Notes: generated by a model not told the origin, from the letters alone. A stretch of 48,678 nt of DNA from Saprospiraceae bacterium (GCA_022448955.1 JAKVCU010000006.1:67303-115980), one strand, 5' to 3'. Shown: positions 35,346-44,490, numbered from the stretch's first letter. Made by a program: numbers and translations.

Positions 35346-36377
35346 TTGAGACCTTACAATCAATATATTGGATTTAATGATTTATGGCTAAGGGTATTTG
35401 GAATCCCGGTATTAGGTTTTTGCATTCCATTGATGTTCTTTGGCTTGGAATATAATAGCTTTAAAGACTATTACCCCAAATGGGTAGAAGCCGGTATTTT
35501 TGCGTTGGTATATTGGGAAGGTTCGCGTTTAATCGTTATTAGGTTAAGAAAAAAACACCTATCATTTAGTGCAACTAGGAAAAGAATTATACAACAAGCA
35601 ATCTACTCGCTAGCCTATATGTTTATTATAGGAATCCCTTTAGGGCAGGGCTTAGATCAATTAGGAATTTGCCCTGAGCATCAGCCGACTGCCTTTCAAA
35701 TAATGGGTGTGAATATCACCACTTCCCTTCTATTTCTATCGATTTATGAAAGTATTTATTTCTACGACCAATTGAAACTATCCATCATGGAGCAGGAGCG
35801 ATTAAAGCAAGAATCCATTCGTTCACAGTTGGAAGGATTAAGAAATCAAGTCAATCCTCATTTTTTATTCAATAGCTTAAATACCTTAATGAGCATTGTA
35901 GAAGAAGATCAAAAGTTAGCGATTTCATTTCTGAAAAGACTCTCCAAAGTTTATAGATACATTTTAGATATTCGAGAAAAAAAACTAGTTTCTTTGTCTG
36001 AGGAGCTAAAGTTTATTCATTCTTATACATTTTTGCAGAGTGAAAGATTTGGCGAAAGCCTAGACGTGCAATTTGATATCCCTGCCACTTTGGGACCTTA
36101 TAAAATGGTGCCATTAGCACTACAAATTTTATTTGAAAATGCGATTAAACATAATATTATTTCTAAATCTAAGCCACTGCGAATTCAAGTTAGCACCAAA
36201 GGTGATCAATACTTGGTCGTAAAAAATAATATCCAAAAAAAGAATCAAATCATGCCTTCCACGAAAGTGGGACTAGAAAATATACGCAACCGTTATCGCT
36301 TTTTTACGAATCAGCAAGTAGTCATAGAGGAGAAAGATGAACAATTTATCGTTGCGATCCCTCTAATAAAAATATAA
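35346..36377 (+). CDS. LytS/YehU-type sensor histidine kinase
   Basis: 343 residues. Four membrane segments lie in residues 14-140, with a small loop holding GLDQLGICPEHQ. A coiled linker (about 142-165) leads to the His_kinase domain: LRNQVNPHFLFNSLNTL with phospho-acceptor His172, RYILDIREKKLVSLSEELKFI, and an ATP-binding region (ALQILFENAIKHN, VGLENIRNRY). No periplasmic sensor domain is visible, so the signal is probably sensed within the membrane. The start is TTG, forced by an in-frame TAA 4 nt upstream. The LytTR regulator follows after 4 nt. Confidence 0.92.
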   Translation: MRPYNQYIGFNDLWLRVFGIPVLGFCIPLMFFGLEYNSFKDYYPKWVEAGIFALVYWEGSRLIVIRLRKKHLSFSATRKRIIQQAIYSLAYMFIIGIPLGQGLDQLGICPEHQPTAFQIMGVNITTSLLFLSIYESIYFYDQLKLSIMEQERLKQESIRSQLEGLRNQVNPHFLFNSLNTLMSIVEEDQKLAISFLKRLSKVYRYILDIREKKLVSLSEELKFIHSYTFLQSERFGESLDVQFDIPATLGPYKMVPLALQILFENAIKHNIISKSKPLRIQVSTKGDQYLVVKNNIQKKNQIMPSTKVGLENIRNRYRFFTNQQVVIEEKDEQFIVAIPLIKI

Positions 36378-36381
36378 GTCA

Positions 36382-37140
36382 ATGAAGGTACTAATCATAG
36401 AGGATGAACATCGTGCAGCCAAGCGAATGGAACAACTATTGCTTGACGCAAAACCTAATGCACAAATCATTAGGGTGATTGACAGTGTAGAAGATGCCGT
36501 TCATTTTTTTGAGCAAAACGAAGCACCCGACCTCGTTTTTATGGATATCCAACTAGCAGATGGACTAAGCTTTGATATTTTCACGAAAGTGCAGATTGAA
36601 TCACCTATCATCTTTACTACCGCTTATGATGAATATGCCATTCAAGCATTTAAAGTCAATAGTGTAGATTATTTATTGAAGCCTATCGATGAAGAGGAAC
36701 TAGCAGCTGCTTTGCAAAAGTTTGAGCAGTTGCATTATAAAAAGCCTGTCTATAACAAGTCGTTCTTTACAGATTTACTCAAAAGCATCAGTCAAGAGAA
36801 CTATACGCAACGCTTCTTAATAAAAACAGGCCAATCCTTTAATTATGTTGGAGTTGAAGAAATTGCTTATTTCTTTTCTGATCAAAGTTTAAGCTTTATA
36901 CAAACCAAATCAAATAAAAAATATGCGCTTGATTATACCATGGATCAGCTAGAAGATTTAATTAATCCCGAGCAGTTTTTTAGAATTAACAGGAAGTTGA
37001 TTGTGCATATTGAGTCTATTGAAAAAATATCCGGCTACTTTAATAATCGTCTGATTATCAATTTAAGACCAAAAACAGATTTAGAAGCAATCGTCACCAG
37101 AGAAAGAGTGAAGAAATTTAAGAAATGGCTTGGATCATAA
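36382..37140 (+). CDS. LytTR-family response regulator
   Basis: 252 residues. The receiver domain (about 1-120) has acidic residues IIEDE, phospho-acceptor Asp55 in LVFMDIQLADG, and Lys in YLLKPIDEEE. The LytTR DNA-binding domain (about 150-250) shows FLIKTGQSFNYVGVEEIAYF, YALDYTMDQLEDLI, FFRINRKLIVH and IVTRERVKKFKKWL. It is the partner of the LytS-type kinase just upstream. The targets are unknown; the TonB-dependent receptor gene is one candidate. Confidence 0.93.
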   Translation: MKVLIIEDEHRAAKRMEQLLLDAKPNAQIIRVIDSVEDAVHFFEQNEAPDLVFMDIQLADGLSFDIFTKVQIESPIIFTTAYDEYAIQAFKVNSVDYLLKPIDEEELAAALQKFEQLHYKKPVYNKSFFTDLLKSISQENYTQRFLIKTGQSFNYVGVEEIAYFFSDQSLSFIQTKSNKKYALDYTMDQLEDLINPEQFFRINRKLIVHIESIEKISGYFNNRLIINLRPKTDLEAIVTRERVKKFKKWLGS

Positions 37141-37499
37141 ACCACTGAATATCAATATAATAAATGGTAAAAGGAAAGCCAAATTGAATGATAAGCTGAA
37201 TAATTTAGGCGAGTTCACTACTCTATTTGATATCTATTGATCTGCTTTCTATCCTATACAAAAAAAGTTTTACATACTTTTTATAATTTAGTACTTTGTA
37301 ACTTGAGTAACAAAGTATTTAGTATACCGTAAACTAGGTTGTTGCACATTTTGGTGGAAGTTGTATTACTCCAATTAATCCGTTAGTTTAAAGAGTAACA
37401 AGACCTCTACAAAATGCATAGTAATTTAGCTTACTCTCTATTCCATCGTATGGAGCAAGCTATACATGGCTCATTTCCTTTAAGCTAAAAGACTTGTGC
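37141..37499. other. 359-bp intergenic region with palindrome and leader hairpin
   Basis: Nothing coding is visible. It holds a 26-bp near-palindrome (37292-37317) and a hairpin (TAGCTT at 37427 with AAGCTA at 37457, nearly perfect through 10 bp) that lies 38 bp upstream of the next start. Both are probably regulatory for the gene at 37500. Confidence 0.55.
37292..37317. promoter_or_regulatory. 26-bp near-palindrome, probable operator
   Basis: TACTTTGT and ACAAAGTA are perfect arms around a 10-nt centre that is itself partly symmetrical (ACT...AGT). It lies about 180 bp upstream of the start at 37500. Palindromes of this kind suit PadR- or MarR-like dimers in Bacteroidota, but no such regulator is in the window. 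Confidence 0.55.
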
Positions 37500-38396
37500 A
37501 TGCAAATTGATAAACTATTTCAGATTCTTTTCAGCGAACAATTCAAACACCGGTTTGAAACAATAATCATTTACTTAAGTGTTGGTGGTTTTTTACTTCA
37601 CCTTGCCCTCATTGGGCTGCACCATCTAGATATTTTTACAATTAGGTCAGGTTCTGATGAATTATTTGAAAATCCTTTAGCAGCCATTTATACACCTTTT
37701 TCCTTTATCTTGATATTTGAAGTCTATCTATTAATTTATTTTTTGCCTAAATCTTTTACAGTCTCTATTGGTAAGCAATTTGAAATTATATCCTTAGTAA
37801 TTATTCGTAGGATATTTAAAGATATCTCAAAGATTGAATTTAATGGAGAATGGTTTGCGAGTAGCTACAATATGCAGTTAACGGTGGATATGTTAGGTTT
37901 TCTTACCCTATTCTTTCTCATTTTTTGGTTTAACCGATTCAGTAGTAAGACCATTTATGTAGAAGAAAATCAAGACATCCGTAAGTTCATCCATATGAAA
38001 AAAACGATTGCTGTTTTACTCATTCCAGTACTTTTAGTTGTAACCTCATTAAGCTTTGGTGGATGGATTTTTGAAGTACAACAACTCAATGCAAATATTA
38101 TCCAAGAGGCACGAGATATCAACAGTATATTTTACCATGAGTTTTTTAGCATTCTGACTATGGTAGAAGTTTTTATTCTGCTCATTTCACTTAAATATAC
38201 GCATGACTATAGTCAATTAATCAGAAATTCTGGATTTGTTGTTTCTACGGTGCTACTGCGGATTTCTTTTTCAGCAGATGGAATATTAAATGTGGCACTA
38301 ATTATTTCTTCAGCTGCTTTCTCTGTAGCTGTGCTTTATTTGTATAACAAAATCGTTTTAGTCAAACGAAAAAGTGAAGTAGGTGAAGAAATGTAG
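37500..38396 (+). CDS. Polytopic membrane protein of unknown function
   Basis: 298 residues from ATG 37500; a TTG two codons upstream also opens the frame. I see six or seven hydrophobic segments (about 22-45, 65-90, 127-150, 170-195, 213-235, 245-270, 275-292). The predicted loops hold SKIEFNGEWF and YVEENQDIRKFIHMKK. I do not recognise a family. The gene follows the two-component genes with its own palindrome-bearing leader and ends 2 nt from the convergent photolyase gene. Confidence 0.75.
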   Translation: MQIDKLFQILFSEQFKHRFETIIIYLSVGGFLLHLALIGLHHLDIFTIRSGSDELFENPLAAIYTPFSFILIFEVYLLIYFLPKSFTVSIGKQFEIISLVIIRRIFKDISKIEFNGEWFASSYNMQLTVDMLGFLTLFFLIFWFNRFSSKTIYVEENQDIRKFIHMKKTIAVLLIPVLLVVTSLSFGGWIFEVQQLNANIIQEARDINSIFYHEFFSILTMVEVFILLISLKYTHDYSQLIRNSGFVVSTVLLRISFSADGILNVALIISSAAFSVAVLYLYNKIVLVKRKSEVGEEM

Positions 38397-38398
38397 CG

Positions 38399-39949
38399 CT
38401 ACAAGCGATCTGCATTTTCTTTATATACTTGAGCTTGCGCTAAAATTTTTGCTTTTTCTTCGCCATCCATTTTAGCCCAAGTACGATACATCATGCCTAT
38501 ACGTGGATTTTTAGATAATTTCTCGGTATGGCGATCATAAAAATCCCAATACAGGCTATTAAAAGGACAAGCCTTATCTCCATATTTCACCTTTCGATCG
38601 TAGTGGCAGTCTTTGCAGTAGTCACTCATTTTATGAATATAATTTGCGGAGGAAACATATGGTTTAGTGCCAACAATACCTCCATCCGCGAATTGGCTCA
38701 TCCCTCTAGTATTGGTTATTTCAACCCATTCAATAGCATCCATATAAATACCCAAGTACCACTCATCAAGCTCATCGGGGTGAACCCCCAAAAGCAAAGC
38801 GAAGTTTCCGGTTACCATCAAACGCTGAATATGATGCGCATAAGCATAATCCAAAGATTGCCCAATGGCATGCGATAAGCATCGCATTTTTGTATCCCCA
38901 GTCCAGAAGAAGTCTGGAAGCTTCGCATTATGCTCGAAATAATTCATTTCCGCGAAAGCGGGCATCTTCGCCCAGTAGATTCCTCGCATATATTCCCGCC
39001 AGCCAATAATCTGCCTGACAAAGCCTTCGACTTGAGCAATATCAATCTTATCCTGATACTTTTGCCAATACTGAATCACGCGATTCACCACTTCTAATGG
39101 ATGCAACATTTTAATGTTCATCGCAAAAGAAAGCTTCGAATGAAACAATAAATAACCACGTGCAGTCAAAGCATCTTGATAAGTTCCAAAGTGATGTAAT
39201 TGAAAACATACAAAATGTTCCAATAAGTCCAAAGACTCTTCTCTGGTAATCGGCCAATTAAACTTTTGTGCATCTACCTTTCCAATGGTTTTTACTTCTT
39301 TGCTTTTCAGCAAATCAATCATCTCTTGCACATTTCTGTAAAAATGCTTGGGAGGTGGGATATCAACATTTTTGGGCATTTTTTTACGATTCTCCGCATC
39401 GTAATTCCAACGTCCAGTGAATGGTGTTTTACCATCTTCCTCCATCAAAACATTATAATTCTTGCGCATCTTTCGATAGAAGCTTTCCAGCAAATACATC
39501 TTTTTGCCTTCAAATTGCTTTTCTACTGCATCTCTAGTGCTTAGAAAGTGCTCTGAATCTATAGCCTGGCAATCTATTTTTTGCTTTTCGCAAAATGCCT
39601 TCAAGGATTCATCTAAGCGATATTCATCAGGTAATTGATATTCAAAAGCTTGTATCTCATAGCTTTTAATGATCCAAGATAAGTTATCCACTATACTTTC
39701 CTGGTTGCGATCATCATCCAAAGTGAGATATAATAGGTTGTGACCTTCTTGCCGTTTTGCTTTCGCAAAATGGCGCATGGCTAAAAAGAAACCAATCACT
39801 TTCTGGATATGGTGGCGAACATAATTGGTTTCTGATAGGCATTCCATCATTACATACAAAACACGCTCGTCTTGGTCCTTCCACCAAGTGTGCCCAGCAT
39901 TCAATTGGTCTCCTAAAACAAGTCTTAGTTTTTGATATCTCATTCTCAT
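38399..39949 (-). CDS. FeS-type bacterial cryptochrome/(6-4) photolyase (PhrB family)
   Basis: 516 residues. The N-terminus (LRLVLGDQLNAGHTWW) and HHFGTYQDAL, then QIIGWREYMRGIYW, are typical of the deoxyribodipyrimidine photolyase-related proteins. Four cysteines, Cys357, Cys445, Cys448 and Cys461, show the 88-3-13 spacing of the [4Fe-4S] ligands of PhrB from Agrobacterium (350, 438, 441, 454). PhrB repairs (6-4) photoproducts in DNA with light, binding FAD and a lumazine antenna. The match in spacing supports an active cluster; repair activity is inferred from the family. Confidence 0.93.
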   Translation of the reverse strand: MRMRYQKLRLVLGDQLNAGHTWWKDQDERVLYVMMECLSETNYVRHHIQKVIGFFLAMRHFAKAKRQEGHNLLYLTLDDDRNQESIVDNLSWIIKSYEIQAFEYQLPDEYRLDESLKAFCEKQKIDCQAIDSEHFLSTRDAVEKQFEGKKMYLLESFYRKMRKNYNVLMEEDGKTPFTGRWNYDAENRKKMPKNVDIPPPKHFYRNVQEMIDLLKSKEVKTIGKVDAQKFNWPITREESLDLLEHFVCFQLHHFGTYQDALTARGYLLFHSKLSFAMNIKMLHPLEVVNRVIQYWQKYQDKIDIAQVEGFVRQIIGWREYMRGIYWAKMPAFAEMNYFEHNAKLPDFFWTGDTKMRCLSHAIGQSLDYAYAHHIQRLMVTGNFALLLGVHPDELDEWYLGIYMDAIEWVEITNTRGMSQFADGGIVGTKPYVSSANYIHKMSDYCKDCHYDRKVKYGDKACPFNSLYWDFYDRHTEKLSKNPRIGMMYRTWAKMDGEEKAKILAQAQVYKENADRL

Positions 39950-40037
39950 TAATACCTAAATTTCATGCTATAACGATCATTTGCAAAAGGTGTTCATGGA
40001 ATGGAATAACAAAATGACTTTGGAATATTTTGAGTCA

Positions 40038-41948
40038 CTAATGAGTAAGCAGTAATTTTTTGAGTACTACGCCTTTATCCGTTAAAAAAGATACTGCATA
40101 AAATCCACTAGACAAATGAGCTGTTGAAATGCTATTCCCAAGAGGATGAACTAGTTGCTCAACTAGTTTACCCGTTGAATCATATATTTTAATGGCATTC
40201 ACTCCTTCCAAATCTCCAGTGATATTTATAAAATCCTTGGCAGGGTTTGGATAGATACTCCATAATTTACCCCTATCTAAAGCTTTTTCCGTATTTGTGC
40301 TAGTAGTAGCTTTAATTTTGTATTTAAAATATTCATACTCTGCTCTTCTTGGTTCCAAAATCATAGCTTCAGCGTTTTGGGCTCTCACATAATATTTAAT
40401 TTTCTCATCCAAGGCTTGAAAAGGAATTAGAGCTCCGTATATACCATCACCTGCGGCACCATCATTACTTAAACCGTCATCTTTCATTTCGAATGGCTCA
40501 AAATAAGAGGCATAGACCTTATTGGTAGTAATCATCAAATCTACTTTTGTAGCATTAGTAACTTCGGCAGTAACCCAAACATCTTGGCCTTCTTCAGGCT
40601 CTTCAATACTTCTGCTGGTATTCATTAAGGTGGGTGGAATTTTCATAATCTCTGGATGATCCATCAAATATTCTAACCGCTCATTCATCGTGGGAATGAT
40701 AGATTTATGATAAGATAAAAAGGCTAAATCAGGATCAGTAACATCCTGATCTACATTGTTGCGAAAGTCTTCATCCTCAAACCTTTTATAAGGATCATGC
40801 ATCACCGCTTGCTCAATTAAATGTTGAATGGAATCTACTCGAGTCCTGATATATTCTTCATTGTAGTTTTCTTCTATAACCGTTCTGATATGAGCAAAAT
40901 ACTGCTTAAAGTATCGATCCTGCTTTAAAATCTGCCAAATCAATGGACGATTAGGCTCATTAGAATTAAACCACTTTAAAATATCCCAATCTGGATGAGC
41001 ATTCCCCATTACCCCACCGAAGGTTTCATTAACATCCCAGGGTATCATATGCCAAAGACTATCCTTATGTTTATACATGTAGTAGTTCTTGATATTTTTT
41101 CCAAAATAGGTATCAAGGTTAGGGATAACCATGGATACTGCCATATACCACAATACGCCATCAATATTTAAATGATCATACAAGAGGCTATCTTCATGAT
41201 TTAAGAGATCAATAAATTCCACTAACTCTTTCCATCCATAATCTGTTTTCATCTCATAATTCGAATAGTATTGGCAGCTATCTGGTCCATACCAAACTAG
41301 ATCTGGTAAAGCAATTACTTGTTCTCCACCAGTACCATTTCCCAAACCACTACTATCGCAAGTAATATCTTCTGCAGCAGGATTGGGATCACACTTTACT
41401 AATGGGCCTCTTTTCCAATCGTAATGCTCTTTTAAAAAATCCTTATTAATAGATTCCGAATTTGAATAAACCCCATAATAAGAAGCCTCTTCCCCAACAA
41501 TCCCAATATTAACTTTTATGATATTACTTTTGGGTGCTACTCCATATTTTCTGTAAATTTCATAAGCCACAGCCTCCCTTATGCAAGTGGGATCTGTAAA
41601 TAAATTCCCTAACTTTAATTTCTTATACCCCATTAAATGTTGATCATCGATATACTCATTCATATCAATGTTTAAAGGAAATTTTGGCGTCTCCAACAAT
41701 TCGGCTAACAAAAAGGATATATTTCCTTTATAACGAATCCCGACACTGTCATAGAGTACGCCGTCTACTTCAAGTGTAGCGGGCAAGCGGCTCCCATCAT
41801 CCGCATTAAACCAATCAACTAGGGTTTGGTGATAATCTGGATCATAAAACTTGATAGTTATTTCTCGAAGACTGTTTATGTCATACAAATCTTGAGCATT
41901 CCCAAATTGAGAGAGCGCCATAAAAAGAATCAATAATATTTTTTTCAT
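40038..41948 (-). CDS. Secreted CotH-family protein with T9SS sorting domain
   Basis: 636 residues. Signal peptide about 1-18 (ending FGNAQ). The CotH region (about 28-420) shows VGIRYKGNISF, FPLNIDMNEY, LKLGNLFTDPTCIREAVAYEIYR, YYGVYSNSESINKDFLKEHY and WHMIPWDVNETFGG. CotH proteins resemble protein kinases, and the Bacillus spore-coat member phosphorylates proteins; whether this one does is open. An unrelated-looking beta region (about 425-550) precedes a type A sorting domain (about 563-636; SIYPNPAKDF to KLLLTH). The family name refers to spores, but here it is a secreted or surface protein. Confidence 0.85.
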   Translation of the reverse strand: MKKILLILFMALSQFGNAQDLYDINSLREITIKFYDPDYHQTLVDWFNADDGSRLPATLEVDGVLYDSVGIRYKGNISFLLAELLETPKFPLNIDMNEYIDDQHLMGYKKLKLGNLFTDPTCIREAVAYEIYRKYGVAPKSNIIKVNIGIVGEEASYYGVYSNSESINKDFLKEHYDWKRGPLVKCDPNPAAEDITCDSSGLGNGTGGEQVIALPDLVWYGPDSCQYYSNYEMKTDYGWKELVEFIDLLNHEDSLLYDHLNIDGVLWYMAVSMVIPNLDTYFGKNIKNYYMYKHKDSLWHMIPWDVNETFGGVMGNAHPDWDILKWFNSNEPNRPLIWQILKQDRYFKQYFAHIRTVIEENYNEEYIRTRVDSIQHLIEQAVMHDPYKRFEDEDFRNNVDQDVTDPDLAFLSYHKSIIPTMNERLEYLMDHPEIMKIPPTLMNTSRSIEEPEEGQDVWVTAEVTNATKVDLMITTNKVYASYFEPFEMKDDGLSNDGAAGDGIYGALIPFQALDEKIKYYVRAQNAEAMILEPRRAEYEYFKYKIKATTSTNTEKALDRGKLWSIYPNPAKDFINITGDLEGVNAIKIYDSTGKLVEQLVHPLGNSISTAHLSSGFYAVSFLTDKGVVLKKLLLTH

Positions 41949-42358
41949 CAGAATGGTGTTGATTTTTTATGAATAACTTTTGTCGCTTGAAAACCTTGTT
42001 AGTAGACTTTTAATTCCCTCGATCAATGCTAGCCCCCCTTGAAGTACCCTGATCAGTCTTTTATATCTGCCTACTACCATCTAAACTACTCCATCCCTTG
42101 CCACTGCCTATTTTGCTTGAGCATATCTATAAAGATGATGAGTAATCATTGGATAAATGATTAGACCGTATTTTGCTAATACCCTTTATGTTCTGAGTCA
42201 ACAGGACATACTAGTGCATTAGCTTAATCCACTTGATGTTTTGTTTAGAAATTCGTTGAGTAGGTGGTGCCTGGAAAAATAGACCGGAATAACATTTCCA
42301 AATAGGATATTCTAGCCTGCGCCCCTGTTATGTCGTATTAAATATTCGGGAAGAAAAA
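41949..42358. other. 410-bp intergenic region, nothing definite
   Basis: Lies upstream of the CotH gene and downstream of the TPR gene, both on the minus strand. I see no credible gene, strong hairpin or match to the dispersed repeat. It presumably contains the CotH promoter. Confidence 0.5.
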
Positions 42359-43333
42359 TTATTTTTTCATGTCTTGTCGCAATTTATTATAAATATTCCT
42401 GATTTCAATATTTTCAGGTGCTAATTCAATGGCATTTTTTAAGGCTTCTAAGGCTTCTTCTAATTTATTCATTTTTTTCAAAATTTGCCCCAATTTATGC
42501 CAAGCCATTGCATATGAGGGATCTAGGGATAGAATAGCTTTTAATATCTTTTTTGCTGTAACATATTCCTCTAGTTTTTCGTGTATGCAAGCTTTCTGAT
42601 ACTGAAAACGAATATTTTGACTATCTAAATCCAATGATTTTTCGATAGCTTCTAGAGCTGACTCATTCTGCTCAAGCCGCAGCAATATTAGAGACATTAA
42701 ATAAAAACCTAGGGCATTTTCAGGATTTAATATAAGGTTGTTCTTAATTTCTTCTAGGGCTTCTTTGGCACTATCGAGCTGAAAAAGGCAGTTCGCTAGT
42801 TGAAAGGATAGTTCTGGATCCGTTGAATCCATTGCCCTCATCTGTTGAAAATCCGTTAGCGCTTTCTCCACTTCACCCATTCTCAAATATGCATTTCCAC
42901 GCTCCCGATAAGCTTCTTCGTTCGAAGGCTCGATAGCGATAGCTTGATCAAAAGATGCAATGGCTTCCACTAAACGATCTGTATCTAATAAGGCACAGGC
43001 TTTTAAATAATAGGCGGACGCCCCATAAGGATTCATCTCAATAGCTTGTTCAAAATCTTTAATAGCCAAATCAAATTCGTCAATCAAACAATATTGCGTC
43101 CCTCTATGCTCATAGATATTGGCATTATCTGGTTCTAAAGTTACAATCTGATCAAAGATCTGGAAAGCTTCTTCGATTTTTTCCATATCCATTAATAGGC
43201 TTCCCTTAGCTCCAAGGTAAAAAGTATTACCTGGTGCTATTCGAATCGTCTGATCAATTTGGGAAAGGGCATTGACAAAATCATTAGAATGATAATATGC
43301 TAGAAACTTCTCATAGTTCTCTTCTGCTGTCAT
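42359..43333 (-). CDS. TPR repeat protein
   Basis: 324 residues, almost entirely about nine tandem 34-residue tetratricopeptide repeats with the W/L/G/Y/A/F/A/P pattern (for example YLGAKGSLLMDMEKIEEAF, AYYLKACALLDTDRLVEAI, AYRERGNAYLRMGEVEKAL, AWHKLGQILKKMNKLEEAL). No signal peptide or membrane segment is visible, so it is probably cytoplasmic. TPR superhelices bind partner proteins; the partner is unknown. The context gives no further clue. Confidence 0.9.
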   Translation of the reverse strand: MTAEENYEKFLAYYHSNDFVNALSQIDQTIRIAPGNTFYLGAKGSLLMDMEKIEEAFQIFDQIVTLEPDNANIYEHRGTQYCLIDEFDLAIKDFEQAIEMNPYGASAYYLKACALLDTDRLVEAIASFDQAIAIEPSNEEAYRERGNAYLRMGEVEKALTDFQQMRAMDSTDPELSFQLANCLFQLDSAKEALEEIKNNLILNPENALGFYLMSLILLRLEQNESALEAIEKSLDLDSQNIRFQYQKACIHEKLEEYVTAKKILKAILSLDPSYAMAWHKLGQILKKMNKLEEALEALKNAIELAPENIEIRNIYNKLRQDMKK

Positions 43334-43524
43334 TAAAAGGCGTATTTAATTGCTTGAGCTGCAAAAGTGGCCTTTCTCTTTCAATCAAGCAACAATTAAA
43401 CATTTAAAAAGTGGCTATTTGTCTGAAATTTCAGTTCCTTAATCAATAATTAGAGCCCCAAATCCTTAACATATTGTACTTTAGGTTAGAAGCAGAAAAG
43501 CAAAATATTGCGAAAACCAATTAG

Positions 43525-43752
43525 ATGAAAATTCTACAAATACACAACCTACATAAAAGATACGGCTGTATACATACTGTAAATAATCTCAGCCTAGAAA
43601 TAGAAAAGAGTATGATTAATAATATTCTTGGAACCAATGAAAGGAGTAGAACAATTATATTAGGCATGATCTTAGATAGTATTCATCTTTCCTACGATTT
43701 GGATTTATTTAGTATATATCGACGTAAAGGCTATGACTTCCTTTCTGGTTAA
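43525..43752 (+). pseudogene. Decayed remnant of an ABC transporter ATP-binding gene
   Basis: 75 codons. The beginning matches an ABC ATPase N-terminus (ILQIHNLHKRYGCIHTVNNLSLEIEK), but the Walker A motif is ruined: where GPNGAGKTT is expected, the frame reads GTNERSRTI. The frame stops long before the signature and Walker B. Downstream to about 43963 are only short frames (43762-43875 and 43811-43963) that I cannot assign. It reads as a degrading gene fragment, not a functional small protein. Confidence 0.7.
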
Positions 43753-44178
43753 AAAACTGATATGACGCTATTTCCATATTTCGTTTATACTTTTGTGTGC
43801 TTATCATTAAATGGGGTATACATTACAACTTCTTTCAACACAAACCCATGTACTATTACACTCAGAATGCCATAGAAGACATAGTTCATACTCCATTTTT
43901 GATGGAATAAGTGCCTCCTTACAAGAAAATGAATTTAATTTTTATTTAGCTCCTCAGAACTAACACGCACAAGCATAGCTGGATGAATCTATTTATAAAA
44001 TTGATTTACAGATACTTACAAAATTATAATTCATGAGAATAAGGTAAAATATGTGGTGGTGAAAAATGGATTTAGCAGAATTTTAGCAAACCACTTCAGA
44101 TATTGTCTATTTTGCAGTATATTTCGAAAAAATTAAGATTCTTTTAACACCAACCTTCTATTTTTGTGAAGGAATGCT

Positions 44179-44186
44179 TAATTTTG
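44179..44186 (+). promoter_or_regulatory. Candidate -7 box for the RNA at 44192
   Basis: TAATTTTG is an exact TAnnTTTG match, placing transcription start at about 44191-44193, where the first stem begins. The -33 region is weak (TTCT). Confidence 0.45.
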
Positions 44187-44191
44187 AATTA

Positions 44192-44362
44192 GACAAGCGA
44201 AATTTGAAAAATTGTGTAGAAAGAAAGAAACAATTTAATTTGTTCCAAATGTGCTTGTCAACTATCTAAAGATTATTATTACAGTACATTTTACGTACTT
44301 TATAATAACAGTCGGGTGATTTCTTAGAAGAGCGGAGCTTAGTCACTTCGCTCTCTTTTTTT
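44192..44362 (+). ncRNA. Candidate small RNA or attenuator leader
   Basis: Three structures follow in order. GACAAGC (44192) pairs with GCTTGTC (44253), with AAATTGT/ACAATTT inside. TTATTAT plus GTAC (44273-44287) pairs with GTAC plus ATAATAA (44295-44308). AGAGCG (44329) pairs with CGCTCT (44349), followed by a T run. A -7 box sits just before the first stem. No open reading frame lies between. It could be an independent sRNA or a terminated leader of the symporter gene 128 bp downstream. No known riboswitch class was recognised. Confidence 0.45.
44328..44362 (+). terminator. Rho-independent terminator upstream of the symporter
   Basis: AGAGCG and CGCTCT with a 14-nt loop, then C and eight T. 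It does not follow any intact gene. Confidence 0.7.
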
Positions 44363-44490
44363 GCCTAGTTCCCTCAATTTTTTTTACAAAAAATATAAGG
44401 TGGTTAAATGAATCTTAGAAAATGTCTTTCATTTTCACTAGCTTTCTCCGGCAAAACGTATTTTTCAAAGCATAACAAACTTAAAAGTCA

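Larger units (their letters stand above)
43753..44490. other. 738-bp region: gene remnants and candidate RNA
   Basis: The left part (to about 44150) holds only short unassignable frames in very AT-rich sequence, perhaps further decay of the ABC locus. The right part holds a candidate promoter at 44179 and a chain of hairpins ending in a terminator (44192-44362), then a 128-bp stretch before the symporter gene. Confidence 0.55.

Noticed and set aside
39757-40017. 86-residue frame opposite the photolyase start
   Set aside because: It is mostly the antisense of a well-supported gene and has no family resemblance.
40038-41948. Spore-coat function implied by the CotH name
   Set aside because: The protein carries a signal peptide and a T9SS sorting domain, so it is secreted; the family name comes from Bacillus.
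43811-43963. 50-codon open frame after the ABC remnant
   Set aside because: No recognisable features, extreme AT content and overlap with another short frame; it cannot be told from chance.
44192-44362. 6S RNA
   Set aside because: The size is right, but the 5' end pairs internally instead of with the 3' end, so the long closing stem and central bubble of 6S RNA are missing.
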